DNA of 64,000 nucleotides from Bacteriovoracaceae bacterium (GTDB lineage: Bacteria; Bdellovibrionota; Bacteriovoracia; Bacteriovoracales; Bacteriovoracaceae), in the NCBI GenBank assembly GCA_947450475.1, contig CANFVK010000004.1, positions 124,001 to 188,000 on the forward strand, read 5' to 3'. The notes beneath the pieces were generated by a model. That model did not search any database. It saw only the letters and a program-made list of their open reading frames with translations, and was not told the DNA's origin. Numbering within the stretch: position 1 is the first letter of the stretch; every line of letters starts with the position of its first letter. The position numbers and the translations under genes are program-made. Below, one piece after another: positions 18,163 to 26,720 of the stretch.

Positions 18163-18993
18163 CTATTGATGACACGTAACTGGAGGTGAACCCAGCTTGC
18201 CACTCAATAAATATTTCATGGCTTCGATCGTGGTACTCCAGCCTTGCCACTCTGTGGATCCATCGCCTTGATAGGTTGTTTGGGTTGCTCTTCCTAACTG
18301 AGAACAACCGGCCGAATCGTAAGTGAGTTGATCCATTTTTAAATCTAAAATATCCTGCCAATTAACTTTTCTTAAATTAGGATTAATCGTTCCCCCTGGC
18401 TGCCCGGCTTTTGCATTAGGATTGTACTGAAACTCAGGATCGACAATAAATCCCCGTGCTGCCATAATTCCTGGCTGTCCAGTGCCTCTTAAATCCATCC
18501 CCCCCATGCTTTTTGATTTATTTTCACGACGATCATTGTAGTGAATAAGACCTAAGCCGTGAGCAAACTCATGAACACAAGTTGTTGATGTGCCTAGCCC
18601 GTCTGCACCAGAGTAGAATCCACAATTTTGGGAAATCTGATTATTAGATCGACCATCCTTTTCGTTATAGGCTTTATCCTCAATTCGAATATAGTTATTT
18701 TCTGCAGAAAAATTAATGGTTGATGAGCCAAATGCCTGCTCTTCAGTCACAGTTCGATAAGAAATATTAAATTTCACATTATATTCTTTTTCGCCGATTT
18801 TTAATTTACCATCAGGTCTATTAAACATTGATGAAATTTCTTGGGCACATGCAGCGCCGAGGTTTGCTTTTGAGCCATAAAACCTTAGCTCCGCTTTTAC
18901 CTCAAGAGTATCACCTTTCTTGCAAACTTTTGCCGAAGCAAAAAGATTTTCAGAAAGCAGCAAAAACAAGAAAAAAAACAGAAGAAAACGCAT
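18163..18993 (-). CDS. Exported metzincin-like zinc metalloprotease
   Basis: A 276-residue protein with a strongly hydrophobic signal peptide (about 1-20). The zinc-binding site has the extended metzincin form HExxHxxGxxH: His141, Glu142, His145, His151 in HEFAHGLGLIH, with a plausible Met-turn at Met176 in GIMAARG. Six cysteines outside the signal fit an oxidising environment. It should be a secreted or periplasmic endopeptidase; substrate unknown. The ATG at 18993 is chosen over a longer open frame because it starts the signal peptide and has GGAG about eight bases upstream. Convergent with the hypothetical gene, 14 bases away. Confidence 0.82.
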   Translation of the reverse strand: MRFLLFFFLFLLLSENLFASAKVCKKGDTLEVKAELRFYGSKANLGAACAQEISSMFNRPDGKLKIGEKEYNVKFNISYRTVTEEQAFGSSTINFSAENNYIRIEDKAYNEKDGRSNNQISQNCGFYSGADGLGTSTTCVHEFAHGLGLIHYNDRRENKSKSMGGMDLRGTGQPGIMAARGFIVDPEFQYNPNAKAGQPGGTINPNLRKVNWQDILDLKMDQLTYDSAGCSQLGRATQTTYQGDGSTEWQGWSTTIEAMKYLLSGKLGSPPVTCHQ

Positions 18994-19095
18994 GTCCAAA
19001 GTCTCCAAAATATTGCTCTTATAAAAATTATAGTACAATTTAGCAGGGATAAAAATTGCCTTTTAACTTTAATTAAATTCTATATAGTTACGTTC

Positions 19096-22023
19096 TTACT
19101 CGACTCCAGGATGGGCAAGAATGAACTCCTCTATTTGCTTACAAGCTTCATCAAGGGGTGCTCGAAGCAATTGATAAGGTTCCATTAATTTTACCATTTT
19201 CTCCATTGTTTTGCCTTTCCAGCTTTTAATTCTATTATCGACAATAATAATTCCACCGTAATCATTTTCTGTACGTAAAAGTCTTCCAAGCTTTTGATGA
19301 AGAGATCTAGTTCGATGGGCCAAATAATAATCTGTAAACTCATTTCCAAGTTGAGATTCATAAAAGTCTCTTCTTTCATTAACTACAAGATCCATTCTTA
19401 AATCTGGAATTTTATCAATAAAAATAAACTGTAACGCATCTCCAGGTATATCAATACCTTCTCCAAAAGATTCCATTCCCAAAAGAATACCAGCAGCAGA
19501 GCGTTTAAAGTCCTCTACCACATTGGCTCCCATTCCCTGAATAAACAATGGAATCTGGCCTTCAAATTCTTTTAGTAATAGTTCTCTTGCCGTTTCAAAT
19601 CTTGCTTTGGCAGAAAATAAAAGCAATGTTTTACCGTTAAGATTTTTTATCAATGGTTTGATTTTCTTTAGATTAAATTCAACAAAATTATTCTGATAAA
19701 GTGAAGGAGCATCATCGCATAGAAAAACTTTTGTCTTTGATTTGTAGTCATAGCTTGAAGGTAAATATGTTCCAGATTTAAATCTTTTATCAGGTTCTAG
19801 ATACGAATATCCAGTGGCCCACTCAATACCTCTTGCCCCAGTGTCTCCATTGCCATTGGCAAGAGTTGCAGAAGTAAAAATAACTGAAGCAGAAGTGGCG
19901 AGTAATTGATCTTTAACAATTAAGCCGATATCAATCGGTGATGATGAAAACAGATATCCTTGATTTTCTAGAAACTTCATCGAACGACAATAATTATCTG
20001 CCGGTTGCAGCAGTTTTTCAAAACAATTCACATAGTCAGTTAATTGTGAAAAGAAAGACTCAAATCGGGTAAAAGCAATAACTTCATTTTCAGATTTTAA
20101 ATTTTTAACATCAAACCGGCCGGAAAAAGGAAGCATAAGTGATAAGTAATTTTGCAAAATAAATTGCACGCTTTCAAGGTGGTTTAAAATTGCTTGTGCA
20201 TGGCTTTCGGAGTGAGTCACTCTATTAAGCATCGGAAGTTCATTCCAAAAAATTTCTGTGTATTTTGGCATTTTTTTGAAATAAAAAATAATCAATTCAC
20301 TCATTGGGTTTAAATGATCATTAAGCATTTGGTAGGTTTTCAGGGTTTCTTCACGTATCATTTTGATAACTTCAGAAGAATCACCAGGCTCAAACTCGTT
20401 TTGAGCGAGAAGATAAAAAAGAGAACCAACACCTTGCAAGTGCTGCATTGAAGAAGCAAACGCCTCAAAACCCATTTGATCAATTTCAAGCGAGTAAGCT
20501 TTGGTAGCTTCATCTTCAATTTTATGTGCCTCATCGACAACAACTGAAAGAGGTCGCGGCATGCCCTTGGGCCATGAAAACATGAGAGAGTGATTGCCTA
20601 TAATAACGTGAGCTTCTCTGGCTTCTCGCAATCCAGATATATAACTGCAGTTATTTTTAAAAGGACAATTATTGCCAGAGCAAGAACGAAAATCTACCGC
20701 TATTTCTTTTTCTCTTTTAAATAGAGATTGAAACTTCCTTTTAAGAACATAAGGTAAATCATCGCGCAGGATTTTGTGATTACTTTTCAACCTAGCATTA
20801 TGAAAAAAGATGGATTCAAAATATAAGGAAGTGTATTGCTGGTCAAAGTCTTGAGTTAATCCTAAAAGCGAATTCTCGCCCTCTTCTTGTCTAAATAGGG
20901 ATTCGCATAAATGGTTATTGGATCCAACCAGAAGTTTAATTCGTACTTCATCTTCACTTAATCCGAGAAATTCTCTAACTTGAGGAACATCCTTATTGAA
21001 GGCTTGATGTTGAAGAGTTTTGGTTCCAGTTGCAACTAAGACCTGCTTTTTTTCTTCTAGCGCAAATAAGACTGAGGGAACCAAATAGCCAAATGTTTTA
21101 CCAGTGCCGGTTGGTGCTTGAATAAGACTATGAACTCCATTTTTGAATGATTGGCCTGCTTTCATAGCTAAGTCAATTTGAGATTGACGCTTTCTATACC
21201 CTGGAAAAAGAGTTTTTATTTTTTCTTCATCTGAAAAAATGTCTTTAATATTTGCACCAGAAAACTCTAGCGAGAAATTTTTTACTAGTTTTTTAGGCGC
21301 TTGAATTTCTGGAAAGCGAATCGGCCAAATTTTATCCATTGCCAACTTGGCACTTTTCTCTAAATCAAAGCTAATTTCATCTGACAACTGAAGTAATTCA
21401 GAATCACTTAAATGTAAAAATTGTGATAACCAAAAATTATCTAACTTTTTTTCAAGCAACTGCAATTTTATAAATTGATAAAATGCTTTATCCTTTCGCG
21501 TAATAAAGCTCGCGACTAAAATAACTTTTAGCAAATCCAATGAATCCTCATAACCTCGATGGACTTCTTTCTCGGCAATTCCCCAATCTTGTATAAAATG
21601 TTCTAGTTTTAATGAGGAATATTCAGGAAAAAGTAAAGCTAACAACAAAAGGGAGTCACAAAACTCTTCTCTTTGAAGCCCATCATCTATTTTATCAAAA
21701 CTTTTCTTTAAAAAGTTTGATTCAAATTCTGCGTTATGAGCAATGAGTTTAATGCCATAAAGTTCTTGTAACTCGGCTTCCACTTTTTTCCAGGAGGGGG
21801 CTTTGCTTAACATCTTGTCGGTTATGCCCGTCAACTTTTGGATAAAGGAGGAAAGTTCATTGGGATAAGATACAAGAGAAGAATATTTTTTTACTAATTT
21901 TAAACCCTCAAATTGCAGAAAGCCTAAATCTATGACTTGGTCATAACTAGGATCAGCGCCAGAAGTTTCCACATCTATGACGGCCCACTTTCCCAATCGA
22001 TCAATAGGCGATGCTTGGTGCAT
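19096..22023 (-). CDS. dinG: Exonuclease-DinG helicase fusion
   Basis: A 975-residue protein. Residues 10-175 form a DnaQ-like DEDDh 3'-5' exonuclease (Asp17 and Glu19 in VIDVETSG, AHNAEFES near 95, His155 and Asp160 in HRGYEDSLD). Residues 270-970 form a DinG/XPD-type superfamily 2 helicase with Walker A APTGTGKT (303-310), DEAH at 497-500, the four iron-sulfur-type cysteines Cys373, Cys448, Cys453, Cys459, and the C-terminal motifs SFGEGIDIPG and QKLGRLLR. This architecture is known in Firmicutes DinG (ExoN-helicase) and not in the E. coli protein. Both active sites look intact. Expected role: DNA repair and removal of R-loops or flaps. GAGGA precedes the ATG. Confidence 0.93.
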   Translation of the reverse strand: MHQASPIDRLGKWAVIDVETSGADPSYDQVIDLGFLQFEGLKLVKKYSSLVSYPNELSSFIQKLTGITDKMLSKAPSWKKVEAELQELYGIKLIAHNAEFESNFLKKSFDKIDDGLQREEFCDSLLLLALLFPEYSSLKLEHFIQDWGIAEKEVHRGYEDSLDLLKVILVASFITRKDKAFYQFIKLQLLEKKLDNFWLSQFLHLSDSELLQLSDEISFDLEKSAKLAMDKIWPIRFPEIQAPKKLVKNFSLEFSGANIKDIFSDEEKIKTLFPGYRKRQSQIDLAMKAGQSFKNGVHSLIQAPTGTGKTFGYLVPSVLFALEEKKQVLVATGTKTLQHQAFNKDVPQVREFLGLSEDEVRIKLLVGSNNHLCESLFRQEEGENSLLGLTQDFDQQYTSLYFESIFFHNARLKSNHKILRDDLPYVLKRKFQSLFKREKEIAVDFRSCSGNNCPFKNNCSYISGLREAREAHVIIGNHSLMFSWPKGMPRPLSVVVDEAHKIEDEATKAYSLEIDQMGFEAFASSMQHLQGVGSLFYLLAQNEFEPGDSSEVIKMIREETLKTYQMLNDHLNPMSELIIFYFKKMPKYTEIFWNELPMLNRVTHSESHAQAILNHLESVQFILQNYLSLMLPFSGRFDVKNLKSENEVIAFTRFESFFSQLTDYVNCFEKLLQPADNYCRSMKFLENQGYLFSSSPIDIGLIVKDQLLATSASVIFTSATLANGNGDTGARGIEWATGYSYLEPDKRFKSGTYLPSSYDYKSKTKVFLCDDAPSLYQNNFVEFNLKKIKPLIKNLNGKTLLLFSAKARFETARELLLKEFEGQIPLFIQGMGANVVEDFKRSAAGILLGMESFGEGIDIPGDALQFIFIDKIPDLRMDLVVNERRDFYESQLGNEFTDYYLAHRTRSLHQKLGRLLRTENDYGGIIIVDNRIKSWKGKTMEKMVKLMEPYQLLRAPLDEACKQIEEFILAHPGVE

Positions 22024-22139
22024 AAGAATTCCTCAATTATTATAAGTTTGAGCATCTTTTTATCATAGACATAGCAAATAGAATATTGATGAAGCCTAAT
22101 TTTTGCTTTAATGTGGATATTATTTTAAAGGGCCAATTC

Positions 22140-22529
22140 ATGACAAGTGCTGTTGTTTTTCAAATTCAGTCAGTTATTATTTATACGTTGATGATTTTTG
22201 GAATTATTAAAAGGAAAAATCGAAAAATACATGTGCCCATAATGGCTTCAGTCATTATCTGGGACATTATTCTCATTCTTCAAATTGAACTTACCAGAAA
22301 CGCAATTGCGAAAGCTTCTAAGGCCATGATAAACCCACTTTTGCTCAATATTCATGTTAGCTTTGCCGTATCAAGCGTTGTTTTTTATCTTTTACTTATT
22401 TTTACTGGTAGAAAACTACTTAAAGGTGAACATACAATAAAATCCAAACATCGTCTTTTTGGCTGGTGTGCATTTTTGCTAAGAAGTCTTACCCTTATCA
22501 CTAGTTTTTTTGCGGTTGTTCAAAAGTAA
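22140..22529 (+). CDS. Four-span membrane protein, DUF420-like
   Basis: A 129-residue inner-membrane protein with four hydrophobic spans and histidines in or near them (IHVPIM, NIHVSFA, SKHRLFGW), resembling DUF420 proteins, which are related to cytochrome oxidase assembly factors. Function is not assignable. The ATG at 22140 begins the first span with AAAGGG upstream; a TTG-led extension to 22086 adds only a poorly hydrophobic stretch. It ends 10 bases before bolA. Confidence 0.65.
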   Translation: MTSAVVFQIQSVIIYTLMIFGIIKRKNRKIHVPIMASVIIWDIILILQIELTRNAIAKASKAMINPLLLNIHVSFAVSSVVFYLLLIFTGRKLLKGEHTIKSKHRLFGWCAFLLRSLTLITSFFAVVQK

Positions 22530-22539
22530 AAGGATAAAT

Positions 22540-22797
22540 ATGGAATTTGAAAATGTTAAAAATTTAATTAAAGCAGGCATAAGTGATGCTTATGTTGAAG
22601 TACAGGATATGACTGGAACTGGAGATCATTTGGATCTTTTAATCATAAGTGATCAATTTAAAGGAAAGATGCTTCGTGCCCAACACCAGATGGTAATGGA
22701 TCTTCTTAGAGAAAGCCTAAAAACTGATATTCACGCTGTCCAATTAAAAACCATGAATTTTGAAGATGCGCAAAAACGCGGAATCAAATTAAAATAA
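22540..22797 (+). CDS. bolA: BolA-family protein
   Basis: An 85-residue BolA/YrbA-type protein with the class II KH-like fold signature: GDHLDLLIISDQFKGKMLRAQHQMV, with His in the HQMV segment as the conserved metal/iron-sulfur ligand. BolA proteins form [2Fe-2S]-bridged heterodimers with CGFS glutaredoxins, one of which is the next gene. AAGGA lies before the ATG at 22540. Confidence 0.9.
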   Translation: MEFENVKNLIKAGISDAYVEVQDMTGTGDHLDLLIISDQFKGKMLRAQHQMVMDLLRESLKTDIHAVQLKTMNFEDAQKRGIKLK

Positions 22798-22820
22798 GAG
22801 TCAAAATTAAGGAGAAAATA

Positions 22821-23183
22821 ATGAATAACCCTTTTCAAGTCGTTGGTGCTCAAGCCATAGAAGAATCAAATAAAAACCTTGATCTAAAATTAAGAATCGA
22901 AAACTTACTATCCTCCGCGCCTATCATTCTATTCATGAAAGGAACGGCCGATATGCCTCAATGCGGTTTTTCTGCCAACGTGGTTAGAATCCTCAACCAA
23001 TTCAGTATCAACTACAACACTTTTAATATTCTTTCTGATTCTGATATCAGAGAAGGATTAAAGCAGTATTCCAATTGGCCAACTTATCCTCAATTGTATG
23101 TCAAAGGAGAACTTATTGGCGGAAATGACATCGTAACTGAATTACTAAATAGTGGAGAACTCGAAACACTTTTGAAACTTTAA
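22821..23183 (+). CDS. grxD: Monothiol glutaredoxin (Grx4/GrxD type)
   Basis: A 120-residue monothiol glutaredoxin with the active site CGFS (Cys48, in KGTADMPQCGFS), followed by the WPTYPQLYVKGELIGG glutathione-binding segment. These proteins bind a [2Fe-2S] cluster with glutathione and a BolA partner and move clusters or sense iron. It follows bolA by 23 bases with AAGGAG upstream of the ATG, so the two partners are co-expressed. An N-terminal extension of about 20 residues precedes the core. Confidence 0.93.
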   Translation: MNNPFQVVGAQAIEESNKNLDLKLRIENLLSSAPIILFMKGTADMPQCGFSANVVRILNQFSINYNTFNILSDSDIREGLKQYSNWPTYPQLYVKGELIGGNDIVTELLNSGELETLLKL

Positions 23184-23207
23184 AAATATAATGGTAAGGC
23201 GCTCAAC

Positions 23208-23588
23208 TTAAAAAAGGGGCGCCAGATCCTTTTCGATGCTCATTATTAATTCCTCGAGATCAAAAGGCTTGGAGAAAAACTTCTTAGCACCTGCCTTCAT
23301 TGCTTCATCCATGCTCACATCAGCTTGGCCTGAAACAAAAAAGAAAACTGGTGGATTTATTAATTTATTAACATACGAAAGTAAAAACATTCCATTGCCA
23401 TTTGGCATTTTATAATCTGAAACGACCACTTGAACGGTATTGGATTCCAAAATTTTTATAGCGTCATTTCCACAAATCGCTGTAAGTGTATCATATCCAA
23501 AATAACGAAACTCTTCTTCCATGAGTTCAATAATATCCGGTTCATCATCAACGATCAGAACAGTTATATTCTTTTTCTTTGCTGTCAT
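23208..23588 (-). CDS. Single-domain response regulator (receiver)
   Basis: A 126-residue stand-alone REC domain: acidic Asp14/Asp15/Glu16 in IVDDEPD, phospho-acceptor Asp58 in VVVSDYKMPNGNG, Ser86 in FFVSGQAD and Lys107 in FFSKPF. No output domain. The FFFVSG and GAKKFFSKPF wording is typical of receivers attached to hybrid kinases. Cognate kinase not adjacent. Confidence 0.9.
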   Translation of the reverse strand: MTAKKKNITVLIVDDEPDIIELMEEEFRYFGYDTLTAICGNDAIKILESNTVQVVVSDYKMPNGNGMFLLSYVNKLINPPVFFFVSGQADVSMDEAMKAGAKKFFSKPFDLEELIMSIEKDLAPLF

Positions 23589-23624
23589 ACAAAATCCAAA
23601 AAAATTATTAGAATTTCATCTAGA

Positions 23625-24974
23625 TTATAGGCGAAAAGACCCAAATAATATTTTATTTTTCCTTAATATAGCACCCAGAATAACTACCACAAATAGCAAA
23701 AGCAGATAGTTAGGGATATTGAAGATGAAAAAAAGGATATAGCCAACTGCTCTTATCCCCGCCCGCAAAAGGTCGCTGTGGTAGATGAATTGTGCCATAG
23801 CAGGGGCCGAAAAATAATAGAGCTTGATAAAGAGTCGTCCTAAAAGATTTTGGGCCAAAACATGATCTCGGTAATGGCGAAAATAATTAATGACATAATG
23901 CTCTTCCCCAAAACCAGCGGTTAAGAGATAGCAAGCTTGCTTTTTCAATAATTCTTGAATTTCAGTTGGTGTCCCCGCTTGGGAAGTTGAAAGTGCCGTT
24001 GAAAATAAGAATTTATCCTCAAACCCGATAGAGATTTTATAGGGAGTCGAATTAGTGAGTCCACTGAGAGTAAACTCTCCGCTTTGATTGGTAGAAATAT
24101 CCTTGTCAAGGATGGATCCGGCAGAAGCCGTGCCTAGAGGGGAATTAGTTAAGATAGGAGTCGTGGCATTGGTATATTGATAGACAATGACCTTTTTAAA
24201 AATGGCCGAATCCATGGTGGCGTTTGCACTAAAGTCACCAATTAAACGACCGTCCCCTTTCCTCAGTGCATTGAGTGAGACAATAAAAGAAGCGGCATCA
24301 AAAATACGATTAGACATTTGAGCTTCTAAAAAGACACCATTGCTATAATTGGCATTGCTTGGGACGATTTGACTTGAACCATCAATGGCAAGAGGCTCAT
24401 CAGAAAGGAAAAAATATAGTAAAGGCTTATACAATACATTGGTAATAGAAGTTGGATCAAGTGCACCACTACCGGCATTACAAACTGTTGAAATATTATT
24501 AATGATCACTGACTTACAAATATCTCTAGGACTAAAAGAAAAACTTTGCGAACTATTTGTGACATTTGAGTACTTTGAAGTAGACCGAGCACTGACAAAA
24601 TATTCCGATCCACTAGCTCCGCCTCGGACCGCCAAATAAATATATTTTTCAGTTGCACCAACCGTAAGCGATAGCGGTACGCTCACATAGTGAGAAGTAG
24701 AACTGATATCAAAGAGACTTGCCACTCCAGATAAACTTAAGGTCGAATAATTCAGATTAGATAAACTATTTTTTACTGGCAGGTAAACTCTTCCAGGGGC
24801 GGTTTCGGTTGCTCCGTCGCCACTTGGAGATTCGGCGGTAAGGCTAAATGTTTTATTAGTAAAGCCCGTTGCAACAAAATTAGTCAAATCGTTGTAGCGA
24901 ACTTTATCAGTGGCAAATGTGACCGCAAGGCTTGCATGACAAAAAAGTAAAAATAAAATCTGGTAAATTTTCAT
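23625..24974 (-). CDS. Exported protein with CFI-box-like C-terminal anchoring region
   Basis: A 449-residue protein with a signal peptide (about 1-17), a long Ser/Thr/Asn-rich beta region with Ig-like character, and a C-terminal tail from about residue 346. The tail (ACYLLTAGFG, then FRHYRD, LLGRLFIKLYYFSAPAMA, a hydrophobic span and a basic end) matches the layout of the CFI-box-CTERM region, in which a Cys-Phe-Ile start precedes an FRD and YY-SP-A pattern. Here the box reads CYLL. The tail region is probably membrane anchored or processed. Divergent from the aminotransferase gene; a good promoter ends about eight bases before the ATG, and there is no Shine-Dalgarno. Confidence 0.75.
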   Translation of the reverse strand: MKIYQILFLLFCHASLAVTFATDKVRYNDLTNFVATGFTNKTFSLTAESPSGDGATETAPGRVYLPVKNSLSNLNYSTLSLSGVASLFDISSTSHYVSVPLSLTVGATEKYIYLAVRGGASGSEYFVSARSTSKYSNVTNSSQSFSFSPRDICKSVIINNISTVCNAGSGALDPTSITNVLYKPLLYFFLSDEPLAIDGSSQIVPSNANYSNGVFLEAQMSNRIFDAASFIVSLNALRKGDGRLIGDFSANATMDSAIFKKVIVYQYTNATTPILTNSPLGTASAGSILDKDISTNQSGEFTLSGLTNSTPYKISIGFEDKFLFSTALSTSQAGTPTEIQELLKKQACYLLTAGFGEEHYVINYFRHYRDHVLAQNLLGRLFIKLYYFSAPAMAQFIYHSDLLRAGIRAVGYILFFIFNIPNYLLLLFVVVILGAILRKNKILFGSFRL

Positions 24975-24981
24975 TAAAAAA

Positions 24982-25011
24982 ATTATCTCTTTTTTGTATT
25001 CTTCTCGTCAA
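24982..25011 (-). promoter_or_regulatory. Promoter with transcript start at the ATG of the gene at 24974
   Basis: Read on the minus strand: TTGACG (25011-25006), 18 bases, GATAAT (24987-24982). The predicted start is 24975 or 24974, the A of the ATG, so the message would be leaderless or have a one-base leader. Confidence 0.6.
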
Positions 25012-25023
25012 TTAATTATGACA

Positions 25024-25052
25024 TTGATTTATCTTCTGACATTCACTATGTT
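25024..25052 (+). promoter_or_regulatory. Promoter with transcript start at the ATG of the aminotransferase gene
   Basis: TTGATT (25024-25029), 17 bases, TATGTT (25047-25052); the ATG at 25059 begins exactly seven bases after the -10. Divergent from the promoter at 24982-25011 with only 12 bases between the two -35 elements. Confidence 0.5.
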
Positions 25053-25058
25053 AGTTTT

Positions 25059-25919
25059 ATGAAAAAATTTCTTATCAATATCAACGGCGAACTTTTTGAC
25101 GAAGAAACGGCTAAAATATCTGTTTTTGATCGTGGATTTCTCTACGCTGACTCTGTCTACGAAGCCACTCGCAGTTTTAATCGCAAAGTTTTTCGTCTTC
25201 CGTTACACCTGGAGAGACTTTTTGAATCGGCAAAAAAAATTGAACTAACTCCTTCCTACTCGCGACAGGAAATCAACGATCAAATACAAAAAACCGTTAA
25301 GCAATCCCCTTTTGAAAATATCTCAATCAGAATTGTTCTAACGAGAGGAACTAACCGTGACTTAGGGCTAGATCCAAGCCTTTGCTCAACAAACAATCTA
25401 ATTATTATAACAAAAGAAATCGCAGACAATCCTAAATGGTGGTTAGAACAAGGTCTCAAAGTTGTTCTTTTTCAAAAAAATAATACCGAAACCGGCCCAA
25501 TTGCCAAAACAGGTAATTATCAAGAAAACATGCTTGCTTTTAAGTTCTCTAAAGAGCACGGCGCCGACGATGCCCTCATGCTAAACCCCAAAGGCCAGTT
25601 ATGTGAAGGTACAACTAGCAATGTCTGGATTATTAAAGATAATATTGTTAAAACACCTCCCCTTCACCTTGGAATTCTCGATGGACTAACTCGTCAGGCC
25701 CTCTTTGAGGTATGCCGCAGACATAGCATTCATTGCCACGAGACGGTGTTAACGCAGCAAGACTTATTAAATGCAGATGAAGTTTTCATTACGAGCACAA
25801 CTCGCAACTTGGTTCCAATTACTACTATTGAAAATAAAGCTGTGGCCGATGGCTTGCCTGGAAGCCTAACTCTTAAACTCTTAGGGCTTTACCTCGAATT
25901 TGTCGCCAAAGAATATTAA
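25059..25919 (+). CDS. Class IV PLP-dependent aminotransferase (branched-chain or D-amino-acid type)
   Basis: A 286-residue fold-type IV aminotransferase. Seen: ISVFDRGFLYADSVYEATR at 20-38, the PLP lysine Lys150 in IAKTGNYQENMLA, Glu183 in LCEGTTSNVW, and the phosphate-binding ILDGLTRQ and EVFITSTTRNLVPI near the end. This layout fits the IlvE/Dat/PabC family; Lys-Thr-Gly-Asn-Tyr favours a branched-chain or D-amino-acid aminotransferase over aminodeoxychorismate lyase, but the substrate cannot be fixed. No Shine-Dalgarno precedes the ATG. Confidence 0.87.
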   Translation: MKKFLININGELFDEETAKISVFDRGFLYADSVYEATRSFNRKVFRLPLHLERLFESAKKIELTPSYSRQEINDQIQKTVKQSPFENISIRIVLTRGTNRDLGLDPSLCSTNNLIIITKEIADNPKWWLEQGLKVVLFQKNNTETGPIAKTGNYQENMLAFKFSKEHGADDALMLNPKGQLCEGTTSNVWIIKDNIVKTPPLHLGILDGLTRQALFEVCRRHSIHCHETVLTQQDLLNADEVFITSTTRNLVPITTIENKAVADGLPGSLTLKLLGLYLEFVAKEY

Positions 25920-25939
25920 ACGATCCCCCTAACTTTAAA

Positions 25940-25968
25940 TTGACATAACCCTTTGCTTTAAGTATTAC
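25940..25968 (+). promoter_or_regulatory. Promoter of rpsD
   Basis: A perfect TTGACA (25940-25945) is followed after 17 bases by TATTAC (25963-25968). The predicted start near 25975 leaves a leader of about 72 bases, room for S4 autoregulation, though I see no recognisable S4-binding structure. Confidence 0.65.
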
Positions 25969-26046
25969 TTACGGACGTATTTTATTAAATGACATGCTTT
26001 TTTAAGCTAATTTTGAATATTGTTAATTATTTAGGGGATTTATTTC

Positions 26047-26667
26047 ATGGCACGAAGTACTACAGGTAGAAGCCGTTTTAAGATTCAAAGAAGTCTTGGT
26101 ATTGAACTTCCAGGCTTGGGAAAAGCTGGAGCTCTAGAAAGAAGACCTTACGGTCCAGGACAACACGGAAATAAAAGAAAAAAAGTTTCTGACTTTGCTG
26201 TTCGTATGAAAGAAAAGCAAAAACTTAGATATCACTACGGACTCCGCGAAGGTCAATTAGTTAATTACGTAAAGAAAGCAAAGAAAGACAAGTCTCGTGC
26301 TTGGATGGAAACGTTGCTTATTACTCTTGAAAGAAGATTGGCAAACGTCATATTCCGTCTTAATTGGGCCCCATCTATGCTTGCTGCAAACCAAATGGTT
26401 TCACATGGGCACGTTTTAGTTAATGGCAAAAAAATCAATGTTGCGGGATTAACAATTCAAAAAGGTGATGTCATCACTTTAACTGACAAAGGCTTCAATT
26501 CCCTTAATTTTACTCAAGCTCAAGCAACTCCAAGACTTCCTTCTGTGCCTGCTTGTTTCACATTTGAAGGCAAAACTGCAAAGGTTGTTGATCTTCCTCT
26601 TCCAAGCGACATTCCTTTTGAATATGAAGGACAGCTCGTAACAGAATATTACTGGAAAGTTAAATAA
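26047..26667 (+). CDS. rpsD: 30S ribosomal protein S4
   Basis: A 206-residue S4 of the zinc-free type (no cysteine cluster near the N-terminus). Seen: RRPYGPGQHG near 37-46, KQKLRYHYGLREGQ, LERRLANVIFRL, and the S4 RNA-binding domain AANQMVSHGHVLVNGKKIN. It binds 16S rRNA early in 30S assembly. Here it is monocistronic with its own strong promoter and terminator, away from the S13-S11-rpoA cluster where it often sits. AGGGGA precedes the ATG by nine bases. Confidence 0.97.
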   Translation: MARSTTGRSRFKIQRSLGIELPGLGKAGALERRPYGPGQHGNKRKKVSDFAVRMKEKQKLRYHYGLREGQLVNYVKKAKKDKSRAWMETLLITLERRLANVIFRLNWAPSMLAANQMVSHGHVLVNGKKINVAGLTIQKGDVITLTDKGFNSLNFTQAQATPRLPSVPACFTFEGKTAKVVDLPLPSDIPFEYEGQLVTEYYWKVK

Positions 26668-26695
26668 TCTAAAAATTAAATGTATTAAAGAAATT

Positions 26696-26720
26696 AAAGC
26701 CCTCGAATGAGGGCTTTTTT
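26696..26720. terminator. Bidirectional rho-independent terminator
   Basis: A 9-bp perfect stem aaagccctc/gagggcttt with loop GAAT, followed by T8 on the plus strand. It serves rpsD and probably also the convergent NadD-like gene ending at 26721. Confidence 0.88.
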
